Assembly: GCF_900116665.1 (NCBI RefSeq)
Contig: NZ_FPBK01000001.1
Location: 828,112-892,111, forward strand
DNA: 64,000 bases
Reading direction: 5' to 3'
Source of the DNA: Pustulibacterium marinum
GTDB lineage: Bacteria; Bacteroidota; Bacteroidia; Flavobacteriales; Flavobacteriaceae
Each line of letters starts with the position of its first letter. Positions within the stretch are counted from its first letter, which is position 1. A program made the translations under genes and the position numbers. Positions 17,044 through 26,012 of the stretch are shown here, in pieces. The notes beneath the pieces were generated by a model. The model had not been told where the DNA came from and ran no database searches. It saw nothing but the letters and a program-made list of their open reading frames with translations.

Positions 17044-18174
17044 TTAGGCTTCCATGGTTTCAGCATACGTTGGGTAGTCGGTATAACCTTTGCTACCAGT
17101 GTCACTATAGAACGTATCTTCGTCCCAAGCTGCTAATGGTGCGTTGAGTGCAAATCGTTTCGGTAAATCAGGATTTGAAATAAATAATTTTCCGTAAGCT
17201 ACTAAATCAGCATTACCATCTTCAAGTACTTTATTTCCTTTTTCTTGGTCAAAATTGCTATTGATAATAAGCGTTCCATTGTACAACGGTCTGTAATGTT
17301 CAGCGATATTGGAAACCAAATAGTCTATTTCAGAAACATCTGTAAAAGGTTCTGAAAGGTGTAAATATGCTAAATCGTAATTATTCAGTTTTTGAACAAT
17401 GTAGTCAAAAGTTGGAATAGTTTCTTCATCTGCTTCCATTCCAAAAACACCGTTTAGAGAAGGGTTTAAACGAACTCCAATTCTGTTTTCCGGGAAAACT
17501 TCTTTTACTTCATCCAATACTTCAAACAGTAATCTAGCTTTATTTTCTATGCTTCCGCCATAATCGTCGGTACGGTTGTTTGAAGAATTATTAAAAAATT
17601 GATGAAATAAATAACCGTTAGACGAATGAATTTCTACACCATCAAATCCTGCTTCTTTTGCATTGATAGCAGCGTTCTTAAAGTCTTGAATTGTTTCTTT
17701 AATTTCCTCCAAACTCATAGCTTTTGGTGTCACGGTTTCTTTAAAACCTTCGGGCGTATATGATTTAGAATTTGGATTTACGGCACTAGAAGAAAGAGGT
17801 AATTCACCGTTGTGAAAATCTGGGTGAGACATTCTACCTACATGCCATAATTGAATAAATATTTTTCCTTCTGCTTTGTGAACTGCATCGGTAACATTTT
17901 TCCATCCGGCAACTTGTGCTTTGGAGTATATTCCTGGCGTATTAATGTACCCAACGGCGCGTTTAGAAACTTGACTTCCTTCAGAAATAATCAAACCTGC
18001 TCCTGCTCGTTGCGTGTAATATTCAGTATGTAATTCTGTAGGTTTGTGAGCTTCGTTACTTGCTCTAGATCTCGTCATTGGAGCCATTACCACTCGGTTT
18101 TTAAGTGTAAGGTCTCCCATTACATAACTTTCTAATAAGGGCTGTTCTGTTTTCATATGTTTCATTTTTTTCAA
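17044..18174 (-). CDS. Old Yellow Enzyme family alkene reductase
   Basis: A 376-residue FMN-dependent ene-reductase of the NemA/OYE family, which reduces activated C=C bonds or nitro groups with NAD(P)H. Signatures: LKNRVVMAPMTRSRA, FIQLWHVGRMSHPD, HSSNGYLFHQFFN (the His-x-x-Asn substrate pair), and RTDDYGGSIENKARL with the catalytic Tyr region. The start may be Met7 (18156), since the first residues MKKMKH are not conserved. It diverges from kmo; the shared region carries two TAAACTCT direct repeats. Substrate unknown; a stress or xenobiotic role is usual. Confidence 0.92.
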   Translation of the reverse strand: MKKMKHMKTEQPLLESYVMGDLTLKNRVVMAPMTRSRASNEAHKPTELHTEYYTQRAGAGLIISEGSQVSKRAVGYINTPGIYSKAQVAGWKNVTDAVHKAEGKIFIQLWHVGRMSHPDFHNGELPLSSSAVNPNSKSYTPEGFKETVTPKAMSLEEIKETIQDFKNAAINAKEAGFDGVEIHSSNGYLFHQFFNNSSNNRTDDYGGSIENKARLLFEVLDEVKEVFPENRIGVRLNPSLNGVFGMEADEETIPTFDYIVQKLNNYDLAYLHLSEPFTDVSEIDYLVSNIAEHYRPLYNGTLIINSNFDQEKGNKVLEDGNADLVAYGKLFISNPDLPKRFALNAPLAAWDEDTFYSDTGSKGYTDYPTYAETMEA

Positions 18175-18214
18175 ATTTAAAAAATGAACTAGCTGATTTC
18201 CGTTAAGGTTATAC

Positions 18215-18235
18215 TAAACTCTAGGGGTAAACTCT
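18215..18235. repeat. Direct repeat TAAACTCT in the OYE/kmo divergent region
   Basis: TAAACTCT occurs at 18215-18222 and again at 18228-18235, exact copies separated by AGGGG. The placement between two divergent genes suggests a regulator binding site; which regulator is not known. Confidence 0.4.
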
Positions 18236-18257
18236 TAAGCCAATGGTAATAATTCCG

Positions 18258-18265
18258 TAACTTTG
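18258..18265 (+). promoter_or_regulatory. -7 promoter element of kmo
   Basis: TAACTTTG matches TAnnTTTG exactly, 29 bases before the ATG at 18295. The TAAACTCT direct repeats lie just upstream of it, where a regulator could act. Confidence 0.5.
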
Positions 18266-18294
18266 CCACTTTTATTATTCAGAAAATTGTGCGC

Positions 18295-19638
18295 ATGCAA
18301 ACACCCAAGAATATTGCGGTAGTAGGAAGTGGTTTAGTAGGATCTTTACTGGCTATTTATCTAGTTAAAAGAGGTCATAAAGTAGATGTTTACGATAGAA
18401 GATCTGACATTCGAAAGATTGAATTTTCCGGCCGTTCCATCAACTTAGCAATGTCGGTTCGTGGTTGGCATGCTTTAGATGAAGTTGGAGTAGGTGATGC
18501 AATTCGTAAAATTGCGATTCCATTGTACAAGCGAGCAATTCATACGCTCGATAAACCTATGTATTTTCAACCTTATGGGAAAGAAAATGAAGCCATTTAC
18601 TCCATTTCTCGTGGTGCACTGAATAAGATGATGATTGACCTTGCCGAAGAAGCTGGAGCAACTTTTATTTTTGATCAAAAAATTTGGGATGTAGATTTAG
18701 CAGAAGCAACGTTGTACGCCGGTAGTGCTGATAAAAGTGAACGAAAAGCGTATAAATACGACTTAGTTTTTGGAGCAGATGGAGCTTTTTCGAGAGTTCG
18801 CCATAAGATGCAGCGTAGAAGTATGTTCAATTATAGTCAGGAATTTTTAGAAACGGGTTATAAAGAATTAACGATTCCGGCAAATGAAGATGGAAGTCAT
18901 AAACTAGATAAAAATTCATTTCATATTTGGCCACGCGGAGAGTTTATGTTCATAGCCATGCCAAATACAGATGGTAGTTTTACCTGCACACTCTTTATGC
19001 CTTACAAAGGAATCAATTCTTTTGAGGCCTTAGATACCGAAGAAAAAGTACACGCATTTTTTGAGGAGCATTTTCCGGTGATTTTAGAAGATATCCCCAA
19101 TTTGGTAAAAGACTTTTTTAATCATCCTACTAGTTCTTTGGTGACTATAAAATGTTTTCCTTGGACGTATTGGGATAAAGTGGCTTTAATTGGAGATGCA
19201 GCCCATGCCATAGTTCCATTTTATGGACAAGGAATGAATGTAGGTTTTGAAGATATTACAGAACTGGATGGTTTAATAGATCAATTTGGAGATGATTGGG
19301 AAGCTATTTTCAATGCTTATGAAACTTCCAGAAAGCCAAATGCAGATGCCATTGCAGAGCTTAGCTTTAGAAATTTCATGGAAATGAGTACTAAAACGGC
19401 AGATGCTAGTTTTATTCTTCGTAAAAAAATTGAAGCTAAATTTTTTAATGAATATCCAGATCAATGGGTGCCACTTTACAGTAGAGTCACTTTTTCGAGA
19501 AAACCATATGCCGAAGCGTTGGAACAAGGTGATAAGCAAAGAGCAATTATGGATGAGGTGATGAAAATGCCAAATATTCATGATAATTGGGAGTCTGAAG
19601 CGGTAACGCAAAGAATTTTAGAATTACTTTCTGCATAA
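18295..19638 (+). CDS. kmo: Kynurenine 3-monooxygenase
   Basis: A 447-residue FAD enzyme that hydroxylates L-kynurenine to 3-hydroxykynurenine, a step from tryptophan toward quinolinate and NAD. The FAD site GSGLVG is at the N-terminus. GRSINLAMSVRG is the KMO-specific block, followed by FGADGAFSRVR and LIGDAAHAIVPFYGQGMNVGFED. Length fits the eukaryotic-like bacterial KMO. A GTG at 18289 would add two residues; the ATG at 18295 is more likely. A MATE exporter starts 2 bases after the stop, and two further genes follow closely, suggesting one operon. Confidence 0.95.
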   Translation: MQTPKNIAVVGSGLVGSLLAIYLVKRGHKVDVYDRRSDIRKIEFSGRSINLAMSVRGWHALDEVGVGDAIRKIAIPLYKRAIHTLDKPMYFQPYGKENEAIYSISRGALNKMMIDLAEEAGATFIFDQKIWDVDLAEATLYAGSADKSERKAYKYDLVFGADGAFSRVRHKMQRRSMFNYSQEFLETGYKELTIPANEDGSHKLDKNSFHIWPRGEFMFIAMPNTDGSFTCTLFMPYKGINSFEALDTEEKVHAFFEEHFPVILEDIPNLVKDFFNHPTSSLVTIKCFPWTYWDKVALIGDAAHAIVPFYGQGMNVGFEDITELDGLIDQFGDDWEAIFNAYETSRKPNADAIAELSFRNFMEMSTKTADASFILRKKIEAKFFNEYPDQWVPLYSRVTFSRKPYAEALEQGDKQRAIMDEVMKMPNIHDNWESEAVTQRILELLSA

Positions 19639-19640
19639 CT

Positions 19641-21023
19641 ATGTTACTTTCTGCATATACAAAAGAATTTCGATACAATTTGAAGCTTTCCTATCCTGTG
19701 ATTTTAGGAATGGTAGGCCATAGTCTTATTGGTTTGTTCGATAATATAATGGTTGGCCAATTGGGTACAGCCGAGTTGGCAGCTGTTTCATTGGGTAATA
19801 GTTTTGTATTTATAGCCATGTCTTTGGGTATTGGCTTTTCTACGGCAATTACACCATTGGTTGCAGAGGCTGATGGAGAAAATAATAAGGCAAACGTAAA
19901 AGCCGCACTAAAACATGGTTTAGTGCTTTGTACTATTTTAGGAATAGCGTTGTTTGGTATTTTATTATTTGCAAAACCACTTATGTACTTAATGAAACAG
20001 CCCGATGAGGTGGTTGAACTTGCTCAGCCATATTTGGATATGGTTGCGTTTTCATTAATTCCTTTGATCATTTTTCAGGCGTTTAAGCAATTTGCAGACG
20101 GACTTTCCGAAACCCGCTATGCTATGTATGCAACGTTCTTAGCGGTATTTTTAAATATTTTAATCAATTACCTATTGATTTTTGGAATTTGGGTTTTTCC
20201 TGAAATGGGTATCATGGGAGCTTCTATAGGTACGCTGCTTTCGCGAATTGCTATGGTTGTTTTTATGTGGTGGCTCTTGCAACACAAACAAAAATTTCAT
20301 GATTATGTAACGCATTATAATTTCAAAGATCTGCATGCTACGGTGATCAAAAAAATTATGAAGCTTGGTTTTCCTTCGGCATTACAAATGTTTTTTGAAG
20401 TAGCCATTTTTACAGCTGCTATTTGGTTGAGTGGGGTTTTGGGTAAAAATCCGCAAGCGGCGAATCAAATCGCATTAAACTTATCAAGCATGACGTTTAT
20501 GGTGGCAACAGGATTAAGTGTTGCAGCCATGATTCGTGTAGGGAATCAAAAAGGCAAGCAAGCCTATTTAGAGTTGAGAAGAATTGCAAAATCGGTTTTT
20601 CTTCTTGCTTTTGTGCTCTCTGTTGGTTTTGCGCTATTTTTCTTTTTGTTCAGAAATGAGTTGCCAAAACTATATCTAGATCAAAATGATTTGAAGAATT
20701 TAAAAGATAATACCGAGGTACTTTCCATAGCTTCTCAGTTACTTTTAGTAGCCTCTATTTTTCAAATTACAGATGCATTACAAGTAGTAGCACTAGGCGC
20801 ATTGAGAGGTTTACAAGATGTAGCTGTACCAACATATATTACCATGGTTTCATACTGGTTCATAGGTTTTCCTATATCCTTTTATTTTGGATTGTATACC
20901 GATTTTGGAAGTCAAGGAATTTGGTTTGGCTTACTTGCCGGACTCTCTAGTGCTGCGTTATTTTTGTATCTTCGCTTCAATTATAGTTCAAATAAATTAA
21001 TACAAACGCAAACAACTGCGTAA
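19641..21023 (+). CDS. MATE-family efflux transporter
   Basis: A 460-residue membrane protein with twelve predicted helices in two homologous halves. It exports small cationic or aromatic compounds using a Na+ or H+ gradient. Typical signs are YPVILGMVGHSLIGLFDNIMVGQLGTAELAA at the N-terminus (split here: GHSLIGLFDNIMVGQLG) and GATRGLQD-like GALRGLQDVAVPTY in the second half. It begins 2 bases after kmo, so co-expression with kynurenine metabolism is likely, but the substrate cannot be read from the sequence. Confidence 0.9.
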   Translation: MLLSAYTKEFRYNLKLSYPVILGMVGHSLIGLFDNIMVGQLGTAELAAVSLGNSFVFIAMSLGIGFSTAITPLVAEADGENNKANVKAALKHGLVLCTILGIALFGILLFAKPLMYLMKQPDEVVELAQPYLDMVAFSLIPLIIFQAFKQFADGLSETRYAMYATFLAVFLNILINYLLIFGIWVFPEMGIMGASIGTLLSRIAMVVFMWWLLQHKQKFHDYVTHYNFKDLHATVIKKIMKLGFPSALQMFFEVAIFTAAIWLSGVLGKNPQAANQIALNLSSMTFMVATGLSVAAMIRVGNQKGKQAYLELRRIAKSVFLLAFVLSVGFALFFFLFRNELPKLYLDQNDLKNLKDNTEVLSIASQLLLVASIFQITDALQVVALGALRGLQDVAVPTYITMVSYWFIGFPISFYFGLYTDFGSQGIWFGLLAGLSSAALFLYLRFNYSSNKLIQTQTTA

Positions 21024-21037
21024 CAAGATAAATACTT

Positions 21038-21265
21038 ATGGAAATTCCAAAATTTTTAATGGCGGATAACACAGATTGTCCTGATGCTAACTTTGTAATT
21101 CATACCGATTTTCCTCGTTTTATAATCGATTTAGTTTCAGATGAAATTGAATGGTTAGAAGATATAGATCAGTCTGATAAAGCAGATTTAGAAGCTGAAC
21201 TTCCTAGTTTAATAGAGCAAGCAAGCGAGTTTTTTGATCGTGAAGTTGCGCGTTACGAAGAGTAA
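21038..21265 (+). CDS. Small acidic hypothetical protein
   Basis: A 75-residue, strongly acidic cytoplasmic protein with no signal or membrane segment. It has the form MEIPKFLMADNTDCPDANFV followed by an amphipathic helical C-terminus rich in Asp and Glu. It resembles a conserved unknown family found beside other genes in Flavobacteriia. The gaps of 14 bases before and 3 bases after place it in the kmo-MATE-PAP2 transcript. No function can be given. Confidence 0.75.
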   Translation: MEIPKFLMADNTDCPDANFVIHTDFPRFIIDLVSDEIEWLEDIDQSDKADLEAELPSLIEQASEFFDREVARYEE

Positions 21266-21268
21266 TCT

Positions 21269-21835
21269 ATGAACGAAATTGTCCACGCAGATCAGCAATT
21301 ATTTTTATTTCTGAACAATCTAGGAACTACCACTTTTGATAGTTTTTGGATGTTCATAACAAATAAATGGAGTTCTATTCCTTTATATGCCTTGTTACTT
21401 GTTTTATGTTTTGTAAAGCTAGGTTGGAAACGAACGTTGTTGGTTTTGGTGATGGTGGCTTTGATGATCGCAGGAACAGATCAATTAGCCAATGCTTTTA
21501 AATATGGAGTTGAGCGTTTGCGTCCTTGTCATACCGAAAGTTTACTAGATCAAATGCGCTTGGTAAAACCATATTGTGGTGGTCAATATGGATACTTTTC
21601 TGCTCATGCAGCAAGTTCTATGGCAGTGGCGGTTTTCTTTGGAAAACTCTTTAAACCTTATTTAAAATGGATGTTGCCTTTGCTTCTTTTATGGTCTATA
21701 ACAGTAGGTTACAGTAGAATTTATATTGGAGTTCACTTCCCGCTAGACGTGCTAACGGGATATTTCTTCGGAACTCTTATAGCATTACTAATTTCAGTAT
21801 TGAACAAAAAATTAGTTCTTCGTTTTAAATTATGA
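21269..21835 (+). CDS. PAP2-family membrane phosphatase
   Basis: A 188-residue membrane enzyme with the three acid-phosphatase motifs: KYGVERLRPC (KX6RP type), YFSAHAAS (PSGH-like, with the catalytic His) and SRIYIGVHFPLDV (SRX5HX3D). Members remove phosphate from undecaprenyl pyrophosphate, phosphatidic acid or lipid A. Its end overlaps by 6 bases the convergent operon of envelope glycan genes, which fits a cell-envelope lipid role, although the pairing may be chance. It is the last gene of the kmo-side transcript. Confidence 0.9.
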   Translation: MNEIVHADQQLFLFLNNLGTTTFDSFWMFITNKWSSIPLYALLLVLCFVKLGWKRTLLVLVMVALMIAGTDQLANAFKYGVERLRPCHTESLLDQMRLVKPYCGGQYGYFSAHAASSMAVAVFFGKLFKPYLKWMLPLLLLWSITVGYSRIYIGVHFPLDVLTGYFFGTLIALLISVLNKKLVLRFKL

Positions 21836-22498
21836 TTTTGAATAGATCTCTTTATTGAAAGGATTTAAAAAGATCAAAAAGAATATCAGTGAGAAATCTA
21901 ATTCATACACTTCCCATTTTCTATGGTGAGGAATAATTAATACTAGCAAGGTACAAACAATAAATGCAATTGTGTGATGCCAATACACTACAGGAACAGC
22001 AAATTTATCCAATAGGTTTTTAGCCCATTTCTTCTTTCTATACAGTACGGGTACAATTAAAAGATATACTACAATTACAAGTGTAAGTAGCTGACTGAAA
22101 ATAATTTTATTTAGTTTTTTACCGCCAACTTCAAGATTGTGAAGATTCATTTCTTTTTGTCGATTGTGTTCCATGAAATATTCGCCCGTTTGAATATCAA
22201 AAATTCTCTGTCCCCATGAAATTTCCTCTCCTGCGGCAAAGAAGAATAAAATAGCAAACATGACTAGGCCAAACTTCCATGTAAGCGATTTATTCTTGTG
22301 GTATTTTATCAAATAAACAATTGATAAAATACTTGTACAGAAAAGCATTACAGCAGTTCCATATTCAACAGGTCCGTCTTCTACAATAAAACCATGTTCA
22401 AAAAAGTCCATGTTTGTAAATGCAAAGAAATAGCTTAGAGCAAATACAATAGCTAAAAGTAAAAAACCTCTTTTTTCTGTTCTTGTTATGTTATTCAT
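21830..22498 (-). CDS. Conserved membrane protein with GEEISWGQR motif
   Basis: A 222-residue membrane protein with about six helices. Conserved-looking polar residues lie in the loop AAGEEISWGQRIF (about 89-101) and in the nearby NRQKEMNLHNLE; paired Glu, His and Asn residues there suggest an active site or metal site on one membrane face. It is the last gene of the GT2/LAB_N/GT39 operon, and its start overlaps the GT39 gene by 8 bases. Function unknown; the context suggests a membrane enzyme acting on glycolipid or lipid-linked sugar. Confidence 0.75.
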   Translation of the reverse strand: MNNITRTEKRGFLLLAIVFALSYFFAFTNMDFFEHGFIVEDGPVEYGTAVMLFCTSILSIVYLIKYHKNKSLTWKFGLVMFAILFFFAAGEEISWGQRIFDIQTGEYFMEHNRQKEMNLHNLEVGGKKLNKIIFSQLLTLVIVVYLLIVPVLYRKKKWAKNLLDKFAVPVVYWHHTIAFIVCTLLVLIIPHHRKWEVYELDFSLIFFLIFLNPFNKEIYSKS

Positions 22499-24107
22499 TT
22501 TCTTTATAAAGTTTGTAATGATAACTCATCAATCTATCTCTCTTTTTCTTACCCATGTTCAAATCGATAGTGGTGAGTTTTATAATTTTAAAATAGGGAT
22601 CAAATTTATGAATAAATTCATCAACTTCTTCCGGAGCTACAAAAACATCAAACGTTTCTTCTGCAGGAAATGTTGTAGTCAATTTTTCTTTTGCTTGAAG
22701 TTGCGGCGCTACGCTATGTGCTTGCCATAAAATTTCGGGAGATACATTTCCGTAGATGTATGTTTTTTCATTATAATCTTCTGAAATTCTGTTGTAATCT
22801 ATATTCATATTGAAGTTTTCCGCTAATGGAAATCCAAAAGTCATTACTACAACTTCAAAACCAACACAAAGTAATGTTGCTTTCAAAAAGTTTTTTTTCC
22901 GAATATTTCTGAACAAAATTATGCCTACAAAGAAACATCCAATTGCTGTGAGCGAAAACCAAATCCAATTGATTTCTTGTCCTTGAATGAGAAAGTAAAC
23001 AGCTGCAAGCGGAATTAGCGATGAAATAATGGCAATTAAATAGAAATGAATATAAGCAGGAATGGTAATCAGTTTTGGTAATTTCGCTTTTCCTAGTTTA
23101 AAAATTACTTCTAGATACATGGCTATATTGATGCTTAAGGGAATCAATACAGGCATTAAATAACGAGATTTTTTCTCCGGAATTATAGATAATAAAACTA
23201 CCACTGCTAGTGTCCAAATCCATGAGAATTTATACAATTTTGGATAGGAACTGTATTTTTTAATAATTGGATACAACAAACTGAAAAATGCCGGAATCGT
23301 CCATAAACCACTTTGGGTAAAGAAACTCCAGTAGTAATAAAAAGGTCGTACGTTATAGCTACTCCAATTTCCTGTTTCTTCTTCTGCTATTTTTGTAAAT
23401 GTTTCAGGATCTGCAATTTTTACATAAATAAACCACCAACCTCCTAAGATTACAGTAATCAAAAGGAAAACGGTCAAAGCCCACCATTTTGTTTTGAAGT
23501 TTTCAAACTTATAAGTAAATGCATAAGCGATTATAAAGGGTAAAAACAAAGCATATAAAGAAACCGGGCCTTTGCTCAACAAAGAAGCAGCAGCACCAAG
23601 ACCACCTAGTAAAATCCATTTCCATTGAAACGTAGTTTTGTTGAAAAATTGAAATAAGAAATATATTCCCCAAAGCATAAAGCCATGTGTATAGATATCT
23701 GTTGGTGCTTCCTTTTGAATTCCGATGACATAAAACGATGAAGCCATGATCAGCGAAGAAACAATACCAAGAATTGTGTTTTTACTAATGGATTGTACCA
23801 ATTTAAAACATCCTAAAACGGCAAAAGTAGCCATCAATGCAGTAGGTAATCTATAGGCAATAATATTGTTCAACCCCAAAACTGAGGCAAAAGGTGTGGC
23901 AATCCAAGAAGGTAAAGGTGGTTTTTGGTATCTTGGAATGTTGTTCATGGTAGTAAGTAACCAATGACCTTCCGTGAGCATTTCTCTAGAAACAATAAAA
24001 TTACGGGCTTCCATAATACTTGCGTCAATAAACCCAAGATGACTGGCAAACAGCAGCAAACAAGTAATGGAGACAAATGCAATTGGATATTTTTCTAGAA
24101 TTTTCAT
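22491..24107 (-). CDS. GT39-family glycosyltransferase, ArnT-like
   Basis: A 538-residue integral membrane glycosyltransferase of the GT-C fold. About a dozen helices follow an N-terminal loop with DASIMEARNFIVSREML, whose acidic residues match the catalytic loop of ArnT/PMT enzymes, then the loop YQKPPLPSW. Such enzymes move a sugar from an undecaprenyl-phosphate carrier to lipid A or another envelope acceptor. The C-terminal part is a periplasmic soluble domain. It overlaps the upstream gene by 4 bases (ATGA). With the GT2 upstream it makes a plausible two-step glycan addition pathway. Confidence 0.88.
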   Translation of the reverse strand: MKILEKYPIAFVSITCLLLFASHLGFIDASIMEARNFIVSREMLTEGHWLLTTMNNIPRYQKPPLPSWIATPFASVLGLNNIIAYRLPTALMATFAVLGCFKLVQSISKNTILGIVSSLIMASSFYVIGIQKEAPTDIYTHGFMLWGIYFLFQFFNKTTFQWKWILLGGLGAAASLLSKGPVSLYALFLPFIIAYAFTYKFENFKTKWWALTVFLLITVILGGWWFIYVKIADPETFTKIAEEETGNWSSYNVRPFYYYWSFFTQSGLWTIPAFFSLLYPIIKKYSSYPKLYKFSWIWTLAVVVLLSIIPEKKSRYLMPVLIPLSINIAMYLEVIFKLGKAKLPKLITIPAYIHFYLIAIISSLIPLAAVYFLIQGQEINWIWFSLTAIGCFFVGIILFRNIRKKNFLKATLLCVGFEVVVMTFGFPLAENFNMNIDYNRISEDYNEKTYIYGNVSPEILWQAHSVAPQLQAKEKLTTTFPAEETFDVFVAPEEVDEFIHKFDPYFKIIKLTTIDLNMGKKKRDRLMSYHYKLYKENE

Positions 24108-24727
24108 GCTTTTTCCTTTTTTAAAATCATGATGTTTCTAACATACGAAATTGAACCCATACAATGTCCAGCGAAAAGTACCGGGTCTTTTCTTAAAACA
24201 GCATAAAGCAATATAAGAAGAGAACCTGTAAGACTTAAAACCCAAAAACCTAATGGTAAAACGGATTGTTTTATTCTTTCAGAATAGATCCACTGATACA
24301 CAAAACGTAGGGTGAAAATTATTTGAGCAATACTACCTAATAGCAATAACCATGTTGGTATAGCATCGTTCTTGAATAAATTTTCAACATCGTAGGTGTT
24401 GTTGTTATACGAATAGATGACGATCGCAAGCGGAAAAAACCAAAGAAAATATCTAACAACTGCAGGTAGTTTTTTCCAATCTCCTTGTAGCTGAATATTT
24501 CTGATATAGATGAAATAAGTGAGCGTTTGGCCAAGCATTATGGCAAAATCATCACGCAAATATCCATATATAAAAAGTAAAAAAGAAGCGGCTAAACTGA
24601 GTTGCCAAAATAACTTTGGCGTAAGTACTTTTTTTTGTTTTTCAGAAAGAATCCATTGCATGATCAATCTTCCCGAAAAGAGAATTTGTGCCAAAAATCC
24701 TATTGCATAAATGATCCAGTTTTGCAT
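24104..24727 (-). CDS. LAB_N membrane protein, two tandem lipid A disaccharide synthase N-terminal-like domains
   Basis: A 207-residue membrane protein with six to eight helices in two repeats (about 1-80 and 115-203). The repeats share the patterns FLAQILFSGRLIMQWILSE and SIAQIIFTLRFVYQWIYSE, then LFWQLSLAASFLLFIYGYLRDD and GFWVLSLTGSLLILLYAVLRKD, given here as family features of the LAB_N domain found at the N-terminus of some LpxB proteins. It starts within the stop of the GT2 gene (TAATG) and overlaps the GT39 start by 4 bases. Role probably lipid A or lipid-linked sugar handling. Confidence 0.85.
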   Translation of the reverse strand: MQNWIIYAIGFLAQILFSGRLIMQWILSEKQKKVLTPKLFWQLSLAASFLLFIYGYLRDDFAIMLGQTLTYFIYIRNIQLQGDWKKLPAVVRYFLWFFPLAIVIYSYNNNTYDVENLFKNDAIPTWLLLLGSIAQIIFTLRFVYQWIYSERIKQSVLPLGFWVLSLTGSLLILLYAVLRKDPVLFAGHCMGSISYVRNIMILKKEKA

Positions 24728-25440
24728 TAACCTCTTTTGGCAATTGTATAATTAATGTATTTTTTCTTCATCCAAAGATATGCGAAGCAGTCCATCAAAG
24801 GACCTAATAGGCGATTCCAAACTCCAAATTTTGCAACTCCTGCAATACGAGGAAAATGCTGAACAGGAATTTGAATTACTTTTCCATTTTGAAGTAAGAT
24901 CATTGCCGGTAAAAAACGGTGTAATCCTTTAAACATAGGGATACGTTTAGCATAATCTGTTTTTATAACTTTTAGAGGACAACCAGTATCGTCCATTCCA
25001 TCGTGTGTGAAAGCTCTTCGAATTCCGTTTGCAATTTTAGAACTCATGTTCTTTACAAATTTATCTTTTCTGTTAGCACGAACTCCGGTAACCAAATCAT
25101 ATTCGCCAATTTTTTCGAGTAACAAATTAAAGTCGGCTGGAGCGGTTTGCAAATCAGAATCTATATAACCTACCAAAGGAGTTTCTACAGCATCAAAACC
25201 AGCTTTTATAGCGGCGCTAAGACCTCTGTTTTCCTGAAATAAGATGTATGAAAAAGCTGTGTTTCTTGCACAAATTTCTTCAATAAGCTGCTGGCTTTTG
25301 TCTTTAGAACCATCGTTTACTAAAAGAACTTTAGTTTTTTTGGTAGCCATTTCGAGGTAATGAGACATTTCTTTTTCAAGTCTCAAAAGGTTGTCTTCTT
25401 CGTTATAAATTGGTACTACAATCGTAAATTCGAACTCCAT
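24727..25440 (-). CDS. GT2-family glycosyltransferase (DPM1/ArnC-like)
   Basis: A 237-residue cytoplasmic or peripheral GT-A enzyme. It begins with FTIVVPIYNEEDNL, has LLVNDGSKDKS (UDP or GDP site) and YIDSDLQTAP with the Asp-x-Asp metal motif, and ends with RFLPAMILLQNG and PRIAGVAKFG, as in dolichyl- or undecaprenyl-phosphate sugar synthases. It lacks C-terminal membrane helices, so it resembles DPM1 more than GtrB. It is the first gene of the four-gene operon and would load the lipid carrier used by the GT39 enzyme. Confidence 0.88.
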   Translation of the reverse strand: MEFEFTIVVPIYNEEDNLLRLEKEMSHYLEMATKKTKVLLVNDGSKDKSQQLIEEICARNTAFSYILFQENRGLSAAIKAGFDAVETPLVGYIDSDLQTAPADFNLLLEKIGEYDLVTGVRANRKDKFVKNMSSKIANGIRRAFTHDGMDDTGCPLKVIKTDYAKRIPMFKGLHRFLPAMILLQNGKVIQIPVQHFPRIAGVAKFGVWNRLLGPLMDCFAYLWMKKKYINYTIAKRG

Positions 25441-25543
25441 AGGTTGTAAAAATATGGTGCAAAGGTATTCTTTTTACAGAAAAATTAATGCTATTGTATC
25501 TGAATTGATCAATTGAAGTTGCAAGCTAGTTTGAAGAAGTAGT

Positions 25544-25581
25544 AAAGAACGTTTTTCTCATAAGAAAGGAAAACGCTCTTT
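25544..25581 (-). terminator. Probable terminator of the arsenic operon
   Basis: AAAGAACGTTTTTC (25544-25557) pairs with GGAAAACGCTCTTT (25568-25581) with two wobbles. The T run on the - strand is broken, so strength is uncertain. It lies 9 bases past the arsC stop. Confidence 0.5.
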
Positions 25582-25589
25582 GATCTTGA

Positions 25590-26003
25590 TTACAACTTTT
25601 TAGCAACAAATTTTTCGCAGTACGTTTTGATCTCATTGCGAGTATTTCTGAAAGCTTCGATCAGCTCTTTTGCTTTTCCCGAAGCTTTTGAAGGATCTGT
25701 GAAATTATGGTGTAGTTTTTCGGTTTTTCCAGTGAAAATTGGACAACTTTCATTGGCATGGTCACAAACCGTAAGCACATAATCAAAAGTGATATCAGCA
25801 TACTCATCTACATGATTAGAGGTGTGTTTGCTTATATCAATTCCGTCTTCAGACATAATGCCAACAGCAAATGGATTTAATCCGTGGATTTCTACACCAG
25901 CGCTATAAATGGTTGCTTTTTCGCCTGCAAATTTTTTTAAATATCCGTGAGCCATTTGGCTACGACAAGAGTTTCCTGTACAAAGAACAAGTATGTTTTT
26001 CAT
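25590..26003 (-). CDS. arsC: Arsenate reductase, thioredoxin-coupled (low-MW phosphatase fold)
   Basis: A 137-residue enzyme that reduces arsenate to arsenite for export. The P-loop CTGNSCRS (Cys8, Cys13) holds the nucleophile, and the redox cysteines Cys80 and Cys87 in VCDHANESCP fit the thioredoxin-linked S. aureus pI258 type. The Asp of the DPS motif is in FTDPSKASG. It is the last gene of the ars operon, 9 bases after the exporter gene. Length is normal. Confidence 0.95.
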   Translation of the reverse strand: MKNILVLCTGNSCRSQMAHGYLKKFAGEKATIYSAGVEIHGLNPFAVGIMSEDGIDISKHTSNHVDEYADITFDYVLTVCDHANESCPIFTGKTEKLHHNFTDPSKASGKAKELIEAFRNTRNEIKTYCEKFVAKKL

Positions 26004-26012
26004 TTGTTTACA

